DNA of 64,000 nt from Pieris napi (Eukaryota > Arthropoda > Insecta > Lepidoptera > Pieridae), in NCBI RefSeq assembly GCF_905475465.1, contig NC_062247.1, positions 3,596,001 through 3,660,000 on the forward strand, read 5' to 3'. Of this stretch, positions 11,710-24,400 are shown piece after piece. The notes beneath the pieces were generated by a model that saw nothing but the letters and a program-made list of their open reading frames with translations, was not told the origin of the DNA and searched no databases. How positions within the stretch are numbered: the first letter of the stretch is position 1; the number at the start of each line of letters is the position of its first letter. A program made the translations under genes and the position numbers.

Positions 11710-13376
11710 CCCTGAATAAGTATTCTATGCTCCCATCTATATTGCAGCTCTTGAGTAAACTCATACCATAAATGGGCAAGATAAGGCAATCCACCAGCTG
11801 ATATTAGACTGGCCGCTGTTACCGACAGTCTCCAAACCAAGCCATCCACAGGACTTGCTTTTAAATAGCTACAGAGCCTTGTCTCACCATTTTCCTGGAG
11901 CCAAATTAGAATCAAAATATTATTTTTATGTTAAAATTTATTTCTGAAATATAGTTGTTCATTTTTTACCCAATTTAAAAAATATATATGTCAGATAATG
12001 TAATTTTAAAAAGATTATATAGAAAAAATATGCTAACATTATTGCACATTATCATTTTATATCTGTTTTCCATCTACGGCATAACTAATATGATTAAGAT
12101 TTTACGTCTTTGAATAAAAACTTACTTGTTTGTTCTCAACTTCCAATTGATCAGGATAGGGATAAGAACTATTGGCCACTGCATCAGGGAACACATAATA
12201 CAACATAGTCATCAATAAATCATCTGCTATAGGACCTTTAAACTCTCCAACTGTTGTGTTTTGCCTCATTGCTGCCTTAACCAGTTTTGATATTGTGATG
12301 GGGGCTTCAGTTATTTTGTGCAACGGATTTACTATGCCTAAGCTTTTACTCAAACCTAGCACATCCATGATCAACTGCTTGTTGTCTAGTAATTGCATAA
12401 CCCTGTCTATTGTCTCTGATAATTGACCTCGAATATTATTATGAATTTTTATTGTTATCGTCCAAGTTGGAGCCATTAAAGGGTCAATGTCAGAAAAGGT
12501 AGACGAATCAACTATGGCACTCTCTCTAAACTGTGGCCATATAGCATTAAGGAGAGCACTCTGAATAGGACTACTTTCCAAGCCAAATGGAATTTCGATC
12601 AGTTTCTTAACATCAAATCCATCAATTGACAAAAATTCATTTGATAATAATCTTTGTCTCCATGCAAAAGTATCAGAATATTTTAGTTCATATGAAAATT
12701 TTACTGAAATAACAACAGCATCCAGTGGTATAGGTGAAGAGATTTTCGACTTAAACAGACCAACAAGACCACTAAGGTGAGAACACTGATTAGAAATTCT
12801 TTCCAAGTGAATTGTGTCAAAGAAAACTTTAAAATCAGTGTCTTCGTAAATACCTAAGTATGTATGCTGCCAATGGTCCCTTATTTTAACGAAAAAAGGC
12901 ACACCACAGTCAACATTCGCAAAAGCAATATTTACAGAACTCATAACCAACTTAATAACACTTCCTTCTACAAGAGGCGATCGAGGACAGAGCATTAGAT
13001 ATCGTTTTAGGCCGAACCAATTAGAAACAGGAAACGCACTTCCATCGGTGTCATCCATAAACTTTGTTGTGGAACCCCATAAACCGTTTTGTATATCTTT
13101 TAGTATGCTATGATCATCGTTATTATCAGTCTCTTCACAACCTCTTAGAGGTTCTAAAGCATGATAAGTCAATCTGAAATCTAAGCCATGTAGTTTAATA
13201 TCTTCCGCCTTAGTTAACCATTTCTTTGTGTAGTCGCTAAACTGTTTCGCAAGTTTTGATCTAGGTAAATGCCACTCCTGCATTACTTCCTCTAGTCTAG
13301 CTATAAACACTTCCCATTCCGATGCAGTTGTAAAATCTTGGTGATAAATATCATATTCGTCTATTTCCTCATTCAT
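11710..13376 (-). CDS. Rab3gap1: Rab3 GTPase-activating protein catalytic subunit, 5' half (exons 13376-12126, 11894-11710)
   Basis: In the family this subunit, with RAB3GAP2, stimulates GTP hydrolysis by Rab3 and acts as exchange factor for Rab18 at the ER. The first exon encodes 417 residues beginning MNEEIDEYDIYHQDFTTASE and containing the family segments DWE/EWEVFIARLEEVMQEW near residue 20, VDCGVPFFVKIRDHW, and IPFGLESSPIQSALLNAIWP. Exon 2 continues in phase with SPVDGLVWRLSV and LAHLWYEFTQELQYRWEHR, matching the family region that ends in a WRWE-like motif. Exon 2 ends at a good GTAAGT donor with 2 nt of a codon, so more exons are required. The family's C-terminal part, which carries the catalytic arginine in human RAB3GAP1, is not visible between 1 and 11709. 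Either it lies beyond the left edge, making the LRR gene nested in an intron of more than 11.7 kb, or the gene is broken. Confidence 0.85.
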
Positions 13377-13665
13377 TTTAAAATTAAAATTATATTATTT
13401 GTATTTTGTAAACTAAAATAGGCAGCTGTTCATGACAGTGACAGTTCAGCGATGTGCCATATGTTAGTTATCAAATGTCACCTATTCAAGAAATACTTCT
13501 TTTAAAGTCATATGTCATACCACAGTTTCGCTAACATTACATAGTATAAATGCGTAAACTTTTGGTTGGACTTATAGGTTGTCATGACAACAAAAATATT
13601 CGAAACATTCGAATATCGATGTAAATAATTATAATATTTTTTAAGTGAAGAAAATACAATAAAAA
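13377..13665. promoter_or_regulatory. Shared divergent promoter region, Rab3gap1 / Cibar1
   Basis: Only 289 bp separate the two start codons, so the two transcripts must start within this segment. No TATA box is evident. A TATCGATG near 13614 resembles the insect DRE motif of housekeeping promoters; one mismatch, so only suggestive. Confidence 0.5.
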
Positions 13666-16600
13666 ATGTTTCGAGGAGATAATTCTCATTCATTGAGTTA
13701 TGAACAACAGTCAAAGTTTATTTTGGATCGTATAACTAACGTAGAGAAACACTTTGGTGAACTTTGTGTCGGTTTCGGTGATTATACTCGGAAAACTGCT
13801 AGGTTTGTTGTTTTTTATGTAATGAGTAGTTTTAAAACCAAAATTTATATCATGTTTGGATTGCTTTACGGCTCACACAGCTTACGAAAATTTTTCACTT
13901 TTATTACAGATTACGTGACATGGGAGACGAACTCGCAAAAATATTTAAGGAGTATGCTAATAATGAATTAGTTAACAAATCCTTGAGTACTGGTTTAGAC
14001 AATTTGTCTTTAACATTAACCGCTATAGAGGAATATAGAAACTGTGCTGTTCAACGCTTGGAAGCTAAGGTAATCGAAATCCGCTTATATATGTACTAAG
14101 TAGGTACTTACCTACTTTGTAAAACTGACACCGATATTCCAATTCCAATAATAATGTTTCTTATGACAAAAGAACATCTAAAGTACCCAATTTGTTCTGG
14201 GATATGAATTTGAACCGCTATTCAAGCAAAATTCAATAGAATTTCGTAAGTTTCAAACTCAACTAGTTAATTAGTTAAACGTCAGTTTATAATTTAATTT
14301 TAAAAAATCAGTGGCTCTACAACCTTTTAGATCAGAGCCAAAGGCTTGGGTATCTGCTTTATCGGCTTGCCTTTAGATCAGTAAATTTTTTCGGTCTAAG
14401 TGATGTCCGTTTCATCACGAGTATTAATTGCGCACATAGACAAAAAGTCCATTAGTGCACACCCGGTGTTCGAACCGACTAAAGGGACCTCAGAGTTCGC
14501 ATGCTGAAGCCAATGATGCTCTAAAATTATAGTAAATATTGTAAAATTGTAATTAATGTACGTGTTGTAGTTTTTTTTTTAAATAATATATAGTAGTATA
14601 ATAAAGATATAGTATTATAAGACTCTTTGACGCACCAAAAAAAAATACATATATAACACAGGTAATTGGGGAGTTATGCCAATACGAAAATATTTGTAAA
14701 CACGCCCGCGAAGAACTGAAACATACTATGAGCGTTCGTGAGAAAGAAATGGCGAGGAAGAAGATTCTTGACAAAGCTCGAGAAAGGCAACCATTTAATC
14801 GACAACAAGTGGTAAAGAGTTTAGTTTTTCTCCTAATCCTTGTATTATGATTACTGCATGCTAATTTTGCTTTATATGTTCGCAATAAACCCAACGCAAT
14901 GTGTTGAAAAAGGTTTTGAGGCCAAAGATAGATGGTATGAATATGGCCTTAAAAAAAAGTATTAATTGGTATTTTACACTCATTGATCAGATCACATATC
15001 CCTAAAGAGAGACTTGCCATAAGAGGACAATGAAACACACGCAAAAATGTGTCTGTCTCTCGTCGTAATGGGCTACATAATTATAAGTACGATTCTTAAA
15101 CAATCATATCGAATTTACGAAAAAAAATCAGTGGCGCTATGACCCAGACTTAACCTCAGATTTCTGAATCTGTTTCATGATGATTAAATCTAATAGGCGA
15201 TCAGCCTCCAGTGCCTGACACACGCCGTGGACTTTTTGGATCTAAGACATGTCGGTTTCCTCACGTTGTTTTCCTTCGAGCGAATGTTAAATGCACACAT
15301 AGAAAGTCCATTGGTGGTGCACAGCTGGGGATCGAACCTACGATCTCAGGGATGAGAGTCGCACGATGAAGCTACTAGGCCAACACTGCTCCATCTAATT
15401 TACAAATGAGTCTAAATTACGAAAAAAATAACACAAATATCTACTATATTCTACGCTACCTAGCAGTAGCGCAAAATTGTCTATCTCACCAGCGAAGATA
15501 GCAATCTCCTATACACTTCTTTTATAATATGATTGATCTCTTATAAAAGCGGCAAAATAATATGAAACCTGACATCGTTGTTCTTTGATAGACATACGCC
15601 GAATCCGAGCTCCTCAAAGCATCAGCTGAGATGTCGCGTACAGCTAAGGGTCTCAGCGAGCTGACAGAGTTCTTTGAAAAACGCAAGTTGCAACAACTGA
15701 AGGGTCTACTCACAGACTTCGTGATGGTGGAAATGACCTTTCACTCGAGGGCTGTGGAACTGCTCACTGTTGCTTATCAGCAAATTGGTGATATCAACGA
15801 TAAAGCTGACTTAGAGGTTGGTACGATTTAATTTATCTTTGTGACTTGAAGTTCGAGCAGAGTGGGCATAGTTGCTTTTTGACTCTGGTCTCTGAGATCG
15901 TAGGTTGCGGCATGCCTTATTGGCAGGCACAGAAGGCTGATAACCTAATGAACCAGAAATCGAATGCACAGACCTTCAAATGTCTAACTGCCACTATTTT
16001 TTGGCTTAGGGGTTAATGACGAGGTTCGGTTTCCAGCGAAACAATCATTGTTTCTGGCGATCGATCTGAATCGACGCATAAATGTGTACTGTATCTTTCC
16101 CATGTTCATTCTCCAATAGTCTAAGATCCCGCTGCAGGATTGGTGTGCTCATCGACTTTTTGTTTAAAACCAAATTTTTATGTTTATTTATAATTAAGAG
16201 AATATATATATTTACTAGGGTGCCTATCAAAATTTGGCCGCCATTATTTTTGGTAAAAAATTTCGTTTATTTATTTTTTAAATAAAATAACGTCTACATC
16301 ACGGTAATTAATATGAAGATTCTAAAAAATCACGGTTGCCGTTGCGCACCTGGCCGCACCTCTTTGCAGCCAGGTGTAAACAGGTATGATTTCGATAAAT
16401 TTATACGTTTGTAACCTATTTTTATTAATTATATGTCAAATTGAAGCTAATTTTTTTCTATTAATTATCATATAAAGTTGCTTAATTAAATCTGGCCGCA
16501 AATAAGGGTTACTGGCTGTTAAAGATAATAAATATTTAAGGTAGAGTGAAAGAGAGTTAGCGCGTAACATCATTTGTCAGACGAGGACAGCGATTGTCGG

Positions 16601-18193
16601 CTGTGCGACGCTTTGGTTTTAAACAAAAAGTCGATGAGCACACCAATCCTGCAGCGGGATCTCGTACTACAATGGATTAGTAGAATTTTACAGTTCAGCT
16701 AACGTAAGAGATATTACAACAATCTACCTAGATTATTCCTTCAAAGAATATTTTAATGGTATGAAAAGGGGGGGACGTGCTTCTCGTTTGAAATCTTAGC
16801 TCTAATGGGAAATAGCGTATTTACATAGCAAATACAACAGGATATTATCTAGTCCATCGTTTCTCAACCATTTTTATGCCGCGACCCACGAAAAAGCTAA
16901 AAAGTTAAGTAAAACAGTCTTGGGACCCCGTCACTGTAAAATTATTAATTTAGTTTTATAACACTACACTATAATAATTATTCTTTCCTTTAATAAACTA
17001 ATCTTTTGTATTTATTATTTTTTAACAAACTGCGACCCCTTTTAAAACAAACTCGACCCTCGCTTGAGAAACGATGTTCTATTCAGATTATAATATCTAA
17101 TTTGATGTTTTTTTGGAGTTGTTATTGACAGGACTTTCCGAAAAAGAGGAACCAACGGTAATTTTACTTTTTTTTTCATATGAAGTATTAAAATGATTAA
17201 TATCGAACCATAATGAAACAACGGTGTTGTGAACATAACATAAACATAATTATTATAAAAGTTTTTAGGTAAATAAACTAAAGTTGCATAAAAAACAATT
17301 CATTTTTAAGAATTTTATATAAATAATTTAATTTGCTTATTCAAAAGCAATTTAATAAAATATTGTAGAACTTCAAGCGGAAGCTAAAGTCCCCAGAAAA
17401 GCCAGTGAGCACTGGTATTTCGGCGAGATCTTCTTCGCTTGCGTCACTCATGTATCCACAAATGTCTCCACAAAAAGACGATGACTCCTCGGTAAGTATT
17501 GAATAAAATCATTATATATATCATTAAGTAGCACACCTTAACTGGCTATAATAACGCCAGTTTAATGGTGTATTTATTTCGTTTCTTATAACAACATCGG
17601 TATGTATTCGTTCATTTCATGGTAGTAGCAAATTTAGTCCTTGGCACTAATGGTAGAACTTAGTCGAGAGTTGGCGCTAAGTATGACTGTCATATATGAA
17701 ATCCAATATAAGGGAAATTTTTATTGTTATACTTACCCTCTACTTCCGCTCGTGTCTGTAGGTCAATGGTATGTTATTATTACAGAGTTTGGGAAAAATG
17801 CGTTCACCGGATAAAAATATGAAAGCGAGATCAAGCTCTATAGCAGCACTCATGAACCATTCAACTTCGAAAGACGAAGACACTGTTTCGGTATAAATTA
17901 ATTATATTTTTTTACAAGTAATTTAATATAAAAGTTACGATTTATAGCGTAGGTATTTAGTCCGAGGTTTGAAATCGAAGTTTAGAAGAAAATATTTCCT
18001 GCAGTAGCAGTTAATACAACAGAAACGTGAAGCACAACTTGCATTTATACAGTTTATTACAAATGAGTAGACCGTAACTAAACGAGAGTGTGTATGACTA
18101 TGACCTAAGTAGTATTTTTAATAATTATATTTTCAACAGGAAACAGAAGACTCTGAAGATGAAAGTTCTACGGAAGAGTCCGAATCGAAATAA
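13666..18193 (+). CDS. Cibar1: CBY1-interacting BAR domain protein (FAM92/CIBAR1), 7 exons
   Basis: Exons: 13666-13802, 13910-14069, 14662-14811, 15592-15816, 17369-17491, 17786-17890, 18140-18193; 954 nt, 317 residues, all phases close. Family members bind Chibby and shape membranes at the ciliary base. Residues 1 to about 224 follow the FAM92 BAR domain: ITNVEKHFGELCVGFGDYTR, the RLEAKVIGELCQYE turn and FVMVEMTFHSRAVELLTVAYQQ are all recognisable. The ATG at 13666 gives the expected N-terminus, directly before the first conserved block. The C-terminal 93 residues are not part of the BAR fold. Exons 5 and 6 each encode an SP(E/D)K...ARSSS(L/I)A(S/A)LM motif, and exon 7 is an acidic Ser/Glu tail. 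Donor 4 (GAG|GTTGGT) is the weakest splice site. An AATAAA-type signal lies about 65 bp after the stop. Confidence 0.93.
14303..14530 (-). repeat. tRNA-derived SINE in Cibar1 intron 2
   Basis: The reverse strand carries the same body as the copies at 30745 and 60015. On the plus strand it reads AAATCAGTGGCTCTACAACC at the tail side and a decayed B box near 14473 (GTTCGAACC). Divergent, so old. Confidence 0.75.
15125..15396 (-). repeat. tRNA-derived SINE in Cibar1 intron 3
   Basis: Well preserved copy on the minus strand: the tail side starts ATCAGTGGCGCTATGACCC, the B box is visible as its complement near 15330-15340 (GGGATCGAACC), and the head ends AAGCTACTAGGCCAACACTG. Confidence 0.88.
15850..15990 (+). 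repeat. Decayed SINE fragment in Cibar1 intron 4
   Basis: Retains the CTGAGATCGTAGGTTGCG-like head and the GGCAGGCACAGAAGGCTGAT body segment of the family, with the part between them deleted. Confidence 0.5.
16124..16662. repeat. Perfect 50-bp inverted repeat, about 440 bp apart, in Cibar1 intron 4
   Basis: 16124-16173 and 16612-16662 are exact reverse complements over about 50 bp (first arm begins AGATCCCGCTGCAGGATTGG). Just outside the arms the sequences diverge, although CCAATAG-like remnants suggest the match once ran further. The interior holds no open frame of note. It could be the end arms of a foldback DNA element. Confidence 0.8.
16854..17076. mobile_element. Short MITE, hAT-like appearance
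   Basis: CATCGTTTCTCAACC at the left and its complement GAGAAACGATG at the right form short terminal inverted repeats around a 220-bp AT-rich interior that includes GCCGCGACCC and GCGACCCC motifs near each end. No coding capacity. The hAT assignment rests only on the TTTCTCAA-type terminus. Confidence 0.55.
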
Positions 18194-18652
18194 ATGTGTT
18201 TGATCATAGAGTACATTATAATGCCTTGTTTTTATATAATATAGACTAGTGTAAGTAATAAAAATGTGTTTTAAAATATTGTTTATAAATAATACTATCC
18301 ACGCAATTTATTTATGGATCATTTGACACCACATACAGGTCATCGACGGAGGAGCTAATCATAATTCAAAACAAAAAACGCGTAAAATTTGTCCAGTTCA
18401 TACAAGGATGTACCTACCTCTCAATGTTCAACTGTGAAAACGTATTTATTCCTTTTGAATTCACCCTATTTGAAAGAAGTCAAATTTACGAAACGTCAAC
18501 CTATGGTTAATGGTTATATTATCATTTCAAGTCAGGATAACACACGCGATGCGATAGTTCTCTGATTAGATATATCCTGTACCGCCCCGTGCAAGACACG
18601 GACAAAATCGATATGTACCTACATTGACTTTTAAATTATTACTTTTGGTATA

Positions 18653-19058
18653 TCTATATATATAAAAATGAAACCCGTTTACGGTGTCACGACATAACAT
18701 GAAAACGGCTTGACCGATTTGTCTGATTTTTTTTTTTATAATATACCTTGAAATACGAGGATGGTTCTTACGGAGAAAAATTAAAAAAAATTGAGTGAAA
18801 AAGTCTAAAAACAACACTTCTATAATCCCATACAAAATATTCGTAATAATACTTAAAAGTCAATTTGAACTTTAATACCATAGCATAAAGTTCAAGTGTT
18901 AGTGGAGGGGTTCCGGGAAGGTAAATTTTTATTTTTTGACATAATGTATTTGTTGTCTTATCAATTTTCTTTTTTTTATCTTACTAGCTAGACCGGTGTC
19001 CCGAATAGCAGAATAAGTATTTTAAACAAATAAAGAATCGACTGTTAGGCGGTACGAT
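18653..19058 (+). repeat. Dispersed repeat, same family as 1-262
   Basis: Starts TATATATATAAAAATGAAAC then a GTCACGACATAACATGAAAA segment and a long T run, mirrored by the minus-strand copy at 1-262. Ends near 19058 at a junction with the tail of another repeat (GCCAGGCCAGCTAGTTAT). Confidence 0.55.
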
Positions 19059-19320
19059 GTTCGCCAGGCCAGCTAGTTATAATATATACATATATATATA
19101 AAACCATTTTTGTTGAACTGTCAACGTAACTAAAAAGTTTCGACGTAAAAAAATATGTTGACAATAACTCTTGTCTCAAAACAATTAGCCTTGTTATGTA
19201 GTTATGATAATTAACGCTTACTGCGTAAAACATGGAGGAACTACATTTGCTTCTTACTGAAACAATAATTGTTGAAGTTTAATATGGCGACGCGTATCTC
19301 GTTCGTATATCCATATTATA

Positions 19321-19608
19321 CTAGCTGACCTGGCAAACGTCGTTTTGCCATGTAGGTATATCATTTATAATAAAAAAATAGGGGTTGATCGTAGAGGGGT
19401 GATGTAATTAGGGGTTGTATGTATTTTTAATATATATGTAATAATTTAGGGGTAGTCCACCCCTTAACATTTAGGGGGTGAAAAATAGATGTTGTCCGAT
19501 TCTCAGACATACCCAATATGCACACAAAATTTCATGAGAATCGGTCAAGCTGTTTCGGAGGAGTTTAACTACAAACACCGCGACACGAGAATTTTATATA
19601 TTAGATTA
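19321..19608 (+). repeat. Dispersed repeat, copy A
   Basis: Begins CTAGCTGACCTGGCAAACG and ends CGACACGAGAATTTTATATA. About 130 bp at the 3' end are nearly identical to 36670-36793. It resembles the 3' part of a common lepidopteran repeat; the class is not determined here. Confidence 0.7.
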
Positions 19609-20379
19609 AGTATCTCATGTAAATAAAAATACATTTTTTTGTAATGAGGAATAAAGTTCTTTAAATATTAATATGCACATTGCACATAGTATACTGATTT
19701 ATATACATTTATAAAAATTATTGTTAAAACTTATGAAAGATCTCAAATGCATCTGACAGTAATGGGCTTCTTACAACATTGAATTTATTGTAAAGTTGCG
19801 TACTTTGATCTGATTGTTATTTCATGGACCATTTTGATAAATACAGCATAGAGGTACAATCCTTCTGAAGAAAAATATACAAATGTTTTCAAAACAATTT
19901 AATGTGTGAAATTACAAAAAATATGTGATACAAAAAACTTAATCTAACACTACAATTAAAATACCTATTTGTGAATAACAATTATTTTCACAGCTGGGTT
20001 GGTTGCAAACAAACACAATTATGATACATTATGTTTCAAGAATTATATTATATTGATAACATTTAAATTAAATTAGGTTATAATATAGACGTAGAGTTAT
20101 AAATACATGAAGTTAATTTTATTTCTTCAAAGTGAAAAATGTTTTAGAATATACATTATTTGTTGTTTGCTTTATTACTTAAAAAAAGGTTTTTAAATTT
20201 TATTGGTTCTTTTAAGAAGATTTCAATGTTTATACGAGTTATAAGAATTACAAACTAATTTGGTGTTTTTTTTTCATTATAATGTTTGGAATGAAGATTT
20301 AAATCTGCATTAAAAAAGACAATTCATGCATATTACTACAAATCATACACTATTTTATGACTAATGTCAAATTCTTATA

Positions 20380-20792
20380 TTATTTTTCATTTTCAACACC
20401 TGCTTGTGTCATCAAATCTGTGATATTTTTTTCCAATTCATCAACACGAGTACCCATTTCATCTATTCTATTAATAATTTGGTCAGACATACTTTGAAAT
20501 TTATCTTGCATGTTTTGTAGCAAAGATTGCACCTGAAAATAATTTTATATTCGGGTAATGATGAAAATGTATGTGTATTTTAATATGATAATGGGCATTC
20601 AAGTGAGAGATAAGAACTTCAATAATATTGATTAAAATTCAATATTAGGTAAACTATAGAAGGGTGTGAAGGCATGTTAAATTGATAATAACTTACATAT
20701 TGTGTTACTTCTTGCATATTCTTCGGGTCGTTACTTGGTGTGTAGTTATTTTCTACGTCTGATGTAGGTTGCTCAACTTTTGGATCTGCCAT
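20380..20792 (-). CDS. Hsbp1: Heat shock factor-binding protein 1 (exons 20792-20697, 20532-20380)
   Basis: A small trimeric coiled-coil protein that in other animals binds the HSF1 trimerisation domain and damps the heat-shock response. It is 82 residues (32 + 50), close to the family's usual 75-80. Exon 1 starts [16 protein letters not shown]. The conserved core spans the splice site: VTQY then [40 protein letters not shown] and MTQAGVE, matching the human protein almost residue for residue. The intron (20533-20696) has a GTAAGT donor and a TTCAG acceptor in phase 0. The N-terminal 25 residues are not conserved in general. It is divergently paired with Cdc23. Confidence 0.95.
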
Positions 20793-21468
20793 TTCTCAAA
20801 AATACGATTGCTTCCTATGAAACCGCTAGAACTACTTAACCGTTGCTTAGTTCCCAACAAGTTCGACTTCGACTGATTGTTGAATTTCAATTCGTTCAAC
20901 GTTATCTCATGCTAAGGCACGATTTTACGAAAATCGTTTTGAGCGAGTTATTATGTTATCCCAAAGTGTAATATTTCTAAATTCGTGATTCTCATTACAT
21001 TTGAAAACACATCAAAAAACATAATAATCATACATTAAAAATACTGTCAAAACTCAAAACCACAGATGATTTACCAATACGTCACGTAGTCAAATTTATG
21101 TATTGTCAAAGTTTAAATTTAACTTGAAACTTGAAAGCGAGAAGTCAAGTTGACTTTCATTCATTCATTTGAAATTAGAAATGTCAATTGTATTAAAAAT
21201 CTGAACCATTGTTCATCGTTGTTAATTTTTTTATTTACAACTTTGTTATTTCTGTCTAAGCACTAAGGAGTAACCTAAACTTTGATAAGTATGTTCGAAA
21301 GTAAACAAGTGTATATTTTATCTATATCATAAAAATCATTATATGTGTTATGTTGATGTCGCTAATAAACAATATACCAGAGAACTTTTTGTAACATTTC
21401 TAATAATAACATAAATAAGTGAAAAATATTGTGGATTGTAGGAAAGAATAACATTTAATCAATAAGCA
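20793..21468. promoter_or_regulatory. Divergent promoter region, Hsbp1 / Cdc23
   Basis: 676 bp between the two start codons, with both 5' UTRs inside. I see no TATA box or perfect heat-shock element (nGAAn arrays), which would have been notable next to Hsbp1. Confidence 0.45.
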
Positions 21469-24400
21469 ATGCAGCCGCTGTTAAAAAATGATATTCAAAT
21501 TGATTTAAACCAAGTACGACTGGATATATTACAAGAGATCCGTGAATGTAATGACCGGGGCTTAATTCAAACAGCTAAATGGTTAGCGGAATTAAACTTT
21601 GCGTTGAGAGATCATAAAATACAGTATCCAGAACAGCAAAATCCATATGACGATATAGCATCAGATGAACGTGAAGCATACAGCCTATCCAAATCGTATT
21701 TTGATTGCCAAGAATATGATAGAGCGGCACATTTTGTAGAGAATTGCAAGAGCTCAAAATGTGTGTTCCTGCACCGGTATAGTCAGTATATGTCCAGTGA
21801 AAAAAAGAGGTTAGATAATGCCACTGATGTTGGCACTGAGAATCCTGAATCAACACAAGTTTTACTTGATCTTTTGTCTTATTTTAAGGTGAGTTTTCTT
21901 ACTAATTCCTAATAATCACAAGAACTTGGCACTAAATGTGACTCCTATATGTCAGAAACTGATTGATTTGAAAAACACAACTGCATCTTAGTGCTAAGTA
22001 AAAGTTTTGCATAGGTTTTTGAATCTCATTGATAATTTATTCAAGTATAAAGTAAATAAGTGCTCTCCATAATAGATAAGAATTATTGCAGGCAAATCAA
22101 AACAGCAATGATGGCTACCTACTCTACTTGGAAGGGGTTGTTTTAAAGAAACTTGATCTTAGAAGTCAAGCAGTGTCAGTTTTACAGTCATCAATAGCTG
22201 TGACTCCTACCTTATGGTGTGCCTGGGTGGAGTTAGCTAGTTTAGCAAATGAATATGAAGCTTTGGATACTCTGCAACTGCCAAAGCACTGGATGATGTA
22301 CTTTTTTGCAGCTCATGCTTTTGTGGAGCTTAAACTGTCTGAACAAGCTTTAGAAGCATATACAGCTTTAGCTGCAGCTGGATTTGAAAAAAGCACTTAT
22401 ATTAATGCACAAATGGCTATAGCACACCATGATGCAAGAGGTAAATATTACACTACCTGATATCTGCAATTTATATTTTTAGTTAAGTTAAAAATATGAA
22501 CTGAAGGGAGACACCCTTTTAAAATTAATGACAGCAGATGCCATACGTAACTGCATGACATTTCATATCAGCTCGTGATACGGCATTTTCACTATAAGCT
22601 TAAATCCAAACATGAATTTTGAAACCGCATGGTTATGATAAAACTATTTTACAGATGTGGATTCATCTCTAGCACTATTTAGAGAGCTGTACCAAAGTGA
22701 CCCTTATAGATTAGATAATTGGGATGTATATTCCCACCTTTTGTACTTAAAAGAGAAACGAATGGAGCTAGCTAACTTGGCACAGAAGGCTGCTGCTATT
22801 GATAAATATAGGGTTGAGACATGTTGTGTTATTGGTAAGTCTATTTACAGAATATTTAATATTGTCTATTTAATCATTTTTATTTTCATATTTTTTCATA
22901 TATATTTATTTACCTAAATTATATTTTTTGTAATTTGCAAGCATACAACATATGTATGTATTAAAAATAATATAAATAAAAAAACCAGACTGAAAGCAGA
23001 TTATGCAGATGAATATATTTTATTAATTTATGAAACAGAGAATATTTTATTGTCTCATGTATATTGTTTTTGTTAGGCAGTCTATTTATAAAAGTTTCTA
23101 TATTAAATTAAATATAATACAATGTCTATACTACTAGTTCTCAAATTTATCAACAATATCCATATTGTAGGAAACTATTACAGTCTCCGCAGCGAACATC
23201 ATAAGGCAGTAATATACTTTCAAAGGGCATTATCATTGGACCCCTACTATTTGTCAGCTTGGATCCTGATGGGTCATGAGTTTATAGAACTACAGAACTC
23301 CAATGCTGCCATACAATGCTATAGACAGGCTATTGGTATGAATTTTGTTAATGCTTTGAAAAACTGCTTTTTATTAAGATTTTTTTTTATAACAATTTTT
23401 TTTTAGTATTATGGCCATATATTATTCTTCACATTGCATTGCAATACCGATCCCGACATTTTGTCATGTGTAATAATGTAATTGAAGGCTACTTATATGT
23501 TTTTGCATGCCATTTTAATTAGCTGATTGGTGTTGTGCTATTGAACTTGTGCAATCCATCTTATGCAACACAAAGATTATTTATTATTATTTGAATGCAA
23601 TTTTGATGTTGTCCTCCCAATATCTATAGAGCAAATATCGGAACCACTGAATCACACTGTACAAAAACATCACAGTCCGTATTACTATATAGGGAGTTAC
23701 CTTCAATGGTATTAATATACTTTTTAAAATGGTTTTTTTTTTAATCTGGATTGATACATATTGTAATAATGTATTTCTTATAAAATGAACTCGGCACGAA
23801 ATATAGAATATATACAAAATGAAACTTTTATAATATGTATATCTTATATTTGTAACACATTTCAACATTGTACAGATGTCAACAGAAATGACTATAGAGC
23901 ATGGAACGGGCTAGGCCAAGCGTATGAGATACTCGGTTTGAATGGCTACTGTATATATTACTACTCAAGAGCGGCTCAGCTTAAGCCGGATGATTCGAGA
24001 ATGTTGGTATCTCTTGGTGAAGCTTATGAAAAGATGGACAAAATACCTAACGCGCTTAAGTGCTATTACAAGGCCCATAGTACAGGAGACATTGAAGGAA
24101 TGGCTTTGTTTAAATTAGCTAAGTAAGTAATAATCACTCAAGTCTAAATAATCCTTAGTAATAACCTAGTAGCATCGTCTTGTTTGGGACCTGTTTACAA
24201 ACATATTATTATTATTATAGCCTCTATTCGGACATGCCAGTATTTTTCTTTATTTTTCGTATATTGTACTTTTCTTCCACTTTTGGGTGTCCGTTTGCCT
24301 GATGGCAAAGGCCTCCTCCAACCTTCTCCATTCTGGCCTTTCTATGGCCACTCTACCCCATGTTGTTCCCGCGACTTGTATAATGTCGTCGTCCCACCTT

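Larger units (their letters stand above)
18194..20379. other. Convergent spacer between Cibar1 and Hsbp1
   Basis: Contains the 3' UTRs of both genes and two dispersed repeats (18653-19058 and 19321-19608). Several TTTATT (AATAAA on the minus strand) hexamers at about 20117-20205 could end Hsbp1 mRNA. No exon seen. Confidence 0.5.
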
